A DNA stretch of 7,493 nt from Streptosporangiaceae bacterium (GTDB lineage Bacteria > Actinomycetota > Actinomycetes > Streptosporangiales > Streptosporangiaceae): positions 1-7,493 of the forward strand of contig JASHXW010000397.1 of NCBI GenBank assembly GCA_030043395.1, in the 5' to 3' direction. Below are positions 5,125 to 7,493 of the stretch, piece by piece. The position numbers were made by a program, and so were the translations under genes. Each line of letters begins with the position of its first letter. Positions within the stretch are counted from its first letter, which is position 1. The notes below the pieces were generated by a model. That model saw only the letters and a program-made list of their open reading frames with translations, ran no database searches and had not been told where the DNA came from.

Positions 5125-5490
5125 ATGAGCTATCCGCCGGATGAGCCGCAGGACCCGGGCCGACCCGGTCGGCCCGACGACGAGCAGCAGCTCAGCCAGC
5201 CGCAAGACCCGGGCCAACCCGATCGGCCCGACGACCAGCAGCAGCAGCCCAGCCAGCCTCAGTACAGCTATGGCCCGCAGCCGGGGGTAGGCCGGTCCGG
5301 CTGCGTGATCGCGATCGTGCTCGGCTCGGTGATACTGCTCGTTCTCATCGGGGTCGTCCTGGGGCTGACCCTCGGCCTCAGGCACTCGCCATCCCCCCGC
5401 CACACCACGGGATCCGCTACGTTCTCAGCCCCGTCGTCGGCGACCTGGCTGGGTGCAAATCGATCCGCATCACGACGCGGCGCTTCGTAG
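5125..5490 (+). CDS. Small Pro/Gln/Asp-rich single-pass membrane protein
   Basis: This 121-residue protein is not assigned to a function. Residues 1-56 are a hydrophilic, presumably cytoplasmic tail rich in Pro, Gln, Asp and Tyr, as in many actinobacterial small membrane proteins. The tail contains a near-exact tandem repeat (PQDPGRPGRPDD then PQDPGQPDRPDD). One transmembrane helix follows at about 60-84 (CVIAIVLGSVILLVLIGVVL), then a short Ser/Thr/Arg-rich outer tail of about 36 residues. GAGAGG lies eight bases upstream of ATG. The last 74 bases overlap the end of the convergent acetyltransferase gene. The final 25 residues are therefore constrained by the other strand and may be a run-on after loss of an original C-terminal domain. 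It could be co-transcribed with the regulator, but the stop-codon hairpin argues for attenuation. Confidence 0.65.
   Translation: MSYPPDEPQDPGRPGRPDDEQQLSQPQDPGQPDRPDDQQQQPSQPQYSYGPQPGVGRSGCVIAIVLGSVILLVLIGVVLGLTLGLRHSPSPRHTTGSATFSAPSSATWLGANRSASRRGAS
5146..5256 (+). repeat. In-gene tandem repeat, 54 and 57 bp units
   Basis: Unit 1 (5146-5199) encodes an 18-residue block and unit 2 (5200-5256) a 19-residue block, both starting PQDPG and ending SQ. They differ at a few bases plus one extra CAG codon in a run of CAGs. A third partial copy begins PQ at 5257. The extra CAG suggests slippage-driven length change. Confidence 0.8.
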
Positions 5491-6067
5491 GCCTGTTCAC
5501 TTCCCTGAACCCGGCAGCGGCGAACGCGTTCCGGCTGCCCACATGCAGTTCGCCCCAGGTGATTTCCTTGCCCGGCTCGGTGAGCATCCCGTAGCCCTCC
5601 ACGGCATGCGCCCCACGCTCTCGCGCGAACTCAACAGCCGCTTCGATCATCTGGTAGGTAAAGCCCTGCCAGCGATACGGCGTGCGGGTGAGCAGGCACG
5701 TGATAGCCCACACGGCCTCGTCAGTCTTGTCCTCATTCCGACCGGCCCAGGTAACGGGCCTGGTAAGCCGGACATACCCGGTCCGGGGCTCGACTGCGCA
5801 CCAGGCCACGGGCTCGTGGTCGAGATAGCCGACCAGCCCGCATGTCGTGTCGGAGTCCGGATGTCCGCAATCAGCCTGGGCCCGCAGTCGGTGGGCGCGC
5901 GCCTCCTCGCCCATCGACTGCCAGCTCCGCAAGACCTTGAACCGCTGGCAGAAGCACAATGCGTCGAAGGCGCGGGCAGTGCCGACGACCGCCCGCAGGT
6001 CGTCCCAGGACACCTCGTTGGCGGGCACGATGCGAAGTTGGGCAGGCCCGCTCGCGGCATTAGCCAT
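5417..6067 (-). CDS. GNAT-family N-acetyltransferase
   Basis: A cytoplasmic acetyl-CoA-dependent acetyltransferase of unknown substrate, 216 residues from ATG at 6067. The beta-4/alpha-3 acetyl-CoA site is at 119-151: VWAITCLLTRTPYRWQGFTY, with the pyrophosphate loop around Arg132-Gly135, then EFARERGAHAVEGYGM. Upstream blocks CFCQRFK (38-44), DCGHPDSDTTCGLVGYL (66-82) and AWCAVEPR (88-95) and the end WGELHVGSR...AAGFREVNRP...RRVVMRIDL are characteristic of an actinobacterial GNAT subgroup, from memory. A TTG at 6094 would add nine residues and seems less likely; AAGGGA sits close before the ATG. About 12 residues extend past the usual RID(L/F) end, inside the overlap with the small membrane-protein gene. 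It follows the hydrolase by 37 bp, but a strong hairpin between them suggests at most partial readthrough. Confidence 0.87.
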   Translation of the reverse strand: MANAASGPAQLRIVPANEVSWDDLRAVVGTARAFDALCFCQRFKVLRSWQSMGEEARAHRLRAQADCGHPDSDTTCGLVGYLDHEPVAWCAVEPRTGYVRLTRPVTWAGRNEDKTDEAVWAITCLLTRTPYRWQGFTYQMIEAAVEFARERGAHAVEGYGMLTEPGKEITWGELHVGSRNAFAAAGFREVNRPTKRRVVMRIDLHPARSPTTGLRT

Positions 6068-6095
6068 GTCCCTTGATGCTAAGCGGCCCGACAAC

Positions 6096-6114
6096 GGCGG
6101 ACTGCTAGTCCGCC
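6096..6114 (-). terminator. Perfect hairpin at the hydrolase stop codon
   Basis: GGCGGACT (6096-6103) and AGTCCGCC (6107-6114) are exact reverse complements around a 3-nt loop. On the minus strand the TAG stop (6107-6105) straddles stem and loop, and the last Ala and Asp codons form the rising arm. It probably ends the peptidase-hydrolase transcript, 29 bp before the acetyltransferase start. There is no T-run. Confidence 0.6.
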
Positions 6115-6842
6115 AGGAACGCGACCAGTGCCTCGTCGAATTCCGGTGACTGTTCGGCAGTGAAATGGCCGCCGGGCACTTCGATGTGCTGCCCGCGCAA
6201 AGCGTCCGCGAGTGCTTTCGCGGTCTGATTGTGCCGGTCCTGCGCGCCGGTCAGGACCAGGGTCGGCACGGTGATCGACGTCAGTTCCTCCGGCGCCGTG
6301 TTGACCCACGAGTCGAGGGCCAGGAGCAACGCCTGCGGGTCACCGCCAGTGGCACGCAGCCAGTCCTCAGTCTCCTGCTCGTCGCTGCCCGGCTCGAAAG
6401 CGCCGGTGCCGCACGCAGAGAAGAACTCGCGGTACCACCCGGTCCGCTCCGCCGCGTGCAGCAATGCCTCGAGGCCATAGCCAGAAATGACCGCCCGCCG
6501 AGGCGTAGCGCCACGCGCGAGCATCCGGATCACGGTCCGTCCTCCCAGGGAGTGCCCGACGAGGTCGTAGTCGGTGAGCCCGAGTCGGTCGACCAGTGCG
6601 AGGCCGTCGTCCGTGAGCACGTCGGGCGGGTAACAGGCGGCGTCATGCGGCTTGGAGCTCTCCCCGTGTGCCCGCAGGTCCGGCATGATCACCCGGTACC
6701 CCTGATCAGCCAGCCGCCCGGCCAGTCCTGACTCGACCCAGTGCGCGCCTCGGGCTATGTGCCCGTGAATGAGGATGACTGGCCGGCCCTCGCCAATCTC
6801 CTGGTAGGCCAGCCGAACCCCGTCCCGGCCTGGAAAGTCCAT
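6105..6842 (-). CDS. Alpha/beta-fold hydrolase
   Basis: A 245-residue soluble alpha/beta hydrolase with a complete set of catalytic elements. The oxyanion-hole HG motif is in ILIHGHIARG (23-32). The nucleophile elbow is GHSLGG with Ser98. The acid is probably Asp202 in LVLTGAQDRHN, and the histidine is His226 in VPGGHFTAEQSPEF. The MPDLRAHGESSKP strand-loop (53-65) is typical of esterase, epoxide-hydrolase and haloperoxidase-like members. The substrate cannot be read from sequence, and no signal peptide is seen, so it acts in the cytoplasm. ATG at 6842 starts directly at the domain. Only a weak AGGG lies upstream, and the gene begins 13 bp after the S66 peptidase stop, suggesting co-transcription and perhaps translational coupling. 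Confidence 0.92.
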   Translation of the reverse strand: MDFPGRDGVRLAYQEIGEGRPVILIHGHIARGAHWVESGLAGRLADQGYRVIMPDLRAHGESSKPHDAACYPPDVLTDDGLALVDRLGLTDYDLVGHSLGGRTVIRMLARGATPRRAVISGYGLEALLHAAERTGWYREFFSACGTGAFEPGSDEQETEDWLRATGGDPQALLLALDSWVNTAPEELTSITVPTLVLTGAQDRHNQTAKALADALRGQHIEVPGGHFTAEQSPEFDEALVAFLAD

Positions 6843-6855
6843 GGGTTCACGCGCC

Positions 6856-7493
6856 CTAGGAGTCGCTCAAGCGCAGGGAACAGGCGCCGTCGACGCTCAA
6901 TTCAGCCCGGCCGCCGATCGGGAAGGTGGCGAGCGGGTAGGTGTGACCGAAGTCGACATTGGCGAGCACGGGCACGTCCTTCAGGCGATCTTGTCGGGCG
7001 ATGATCTGCTCGAGCAGGCGGCGGGTGACTCCGCTCGCCTCCTGGAAGCGGCCGATCACCAGGCCCTGCACCCCTTCAGCACCGGGAAGCTGCAACAGGG
7101 AGGCGAGGTTGCGGGCGAACTCCTTGAAGTCACTGAGCCGGTCGTCCTCGACCATGAGCAGCGCTCCGTCGAGAGAGGGCATCCACTGGGTTCCTTGCAG
7201 AAGATTGAGCGTGCACAGGTTGCCGCCGACAATACGGCCAGTCGCCTGACCGGGCCTGAGTGGCCACCAGCCATCGTTCGGGTAGACGGTCCGCTTATCT
7301 TGGTCGGCGAACCAGAGGTCATCGGTCCAGATCTTCGCCGGGCGCAGGTCGATCGGCCCCTGCTCGAACAGGGCCTGCGCGAACCACTGCTCAGTCTGCT
7401 CGAAGTAGTCGCGCATCCCGAAACTCGACCAGTGCGGTCCGGAGTAGGTGACCATGCCCGCCCGGGCGAGAATGGCGTTCTGGAGCGCTGTGA
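6856..7493 (-). CDS. S66-family peptidase (LD-carboxypeptidase / MccF-like), 5' part beyond window
   Basis: The C-terminal 211 residues of a serine peptidase of family S66. The family includes LdcA enzymes that trim muropeptide tetrapeptides during cell-wall recycling and MccF enzymes that cleave microcin C-type nucleotide-peptide toxins. The frame is open to the window edge and reads TALQNAILARAGMVTYSGPH, the segment usually just after the GYSD(I/V)T nucleophile motif, so the catalytic Ser lies just outside. The visible catalytic residues are Glu in LLMVEDDRL (codon 7149-7147) and His in VDFGHTYPLATFPIGG (codon 6945-6943). Other family marks are GGNLCTLNLLQGT and GLVIGRF. The phrase VTYSGPHWSSFGM leans towards the MccF-like branch, but substrate cannot be decided. 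A Met at 7455 is internal, not the start. The alpha/beta hydrolase follows after 13 bp. Confidence 0.92.
   Translation of the reverse strand, partial: TALQNAILARAGMVTYSGPHWSSFGMRDYFEQTEQWFAQALFEQGPIDLRPAKIWTDDLWFADQDKRTVYPNDGWWPLRPGQATGRIVGGNLCTLNLLQGTQWMPSLDGALLMVEDDRLSDFKEFARNLASLLQLPGAEGVQGLVIGRFQEASGVTRRLLEQIIARQDRLKDVPVLANVDFGHTYPLATFPIGGRAELSVDGACSLRLSDS

Noticed and set aside
5453..6076. Plus-strand 207-residue open frame
   Set aside because: It is antisense to the GNAT gene, which has clear acetyl-CoA binding motifs on the minus strand.
6165..6731. Plus-strand 188-residue open frame
   Set aside because: It is antisense to the alpha/beta hydrolase, whose full catalytic triad is visible.
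1..7493. Mobile element, CRISPR, toxin-antitoxin or phage-defence system
   Set aside because: No transposase, integrase, terminal repeats, regularly spaced repeats or toxin-antitoxin pair was seen; the gene content looks chromosomal.

Overview
The window is a high-GC, gene-dense stretch with GTG starts, TANNNT-type -10 candidates and strong AGGAGG-type ribosome binding sites. Together with an Mce-type transporter ATPase this points to an actinobacterium (Actinomycetes). The genus cannot be told from this sequence. No rRNA, tRNA, CRISPR array, insertion sequence or phage gene was seen.

Left part (1-3548, all genes on the minus strand). In transcription order there are three exported proteins (2913-3548, 1344-2753, 627-1274), then an ABC ATPase of the MceG/Mkl family that runs off the left edge. 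The 469-residue and 215-residue exported proteins share a homologous C-terminal beta-rich domain with a conserved cysteine pair. The 211-residue protein is a different Ser/Thr/Gly-rich secreted protein with four cysteines. MceG ATPases energise Mce lipid importers, so permease (yrbE) and mce genes may follow beyond the left edge. A perfect 12-bp hairpin separates the first exported gene from the rest.

Centre (3549-3799). A 251-bp divergent control region lies between the first exported gene and a PucR/CdaR-type regulator (3800-5083, plus). It holds two inverted repeats at a good minus-strand promoter candidate. It also holds two families of direct repeats, the last copy of which overlaps the apparent -10 box of a possibly leaderless regulator transcript. 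The simplest reading is a regulator controlling itself and the exported-protein/MceG side.

Right part (5084-7493). A small Pro/Gln-rich single-pass membrane protein with an internal tandem repeat (5125-5490, plus) follows the regulator. It overlaps the 3' end of a convergent GNAT acetyltransferase (5417-6067, minus). Upstream of that, on the minus strand, are an alpha/beta hydrolase (6105-6842) and an S66-family (LD-carboxypeptidase/MccF-like) peptidase cut by the right edge. Those two are 13 bp apart and probably co-transcribed. Hairpins sit across or just after the stop codons of the regulator, the hydrolase and the 469-residue protein.

Most of the content belongs to known families. The least explained material is the exported-protein trio beside mceG and the repeat-rich divergent control region.
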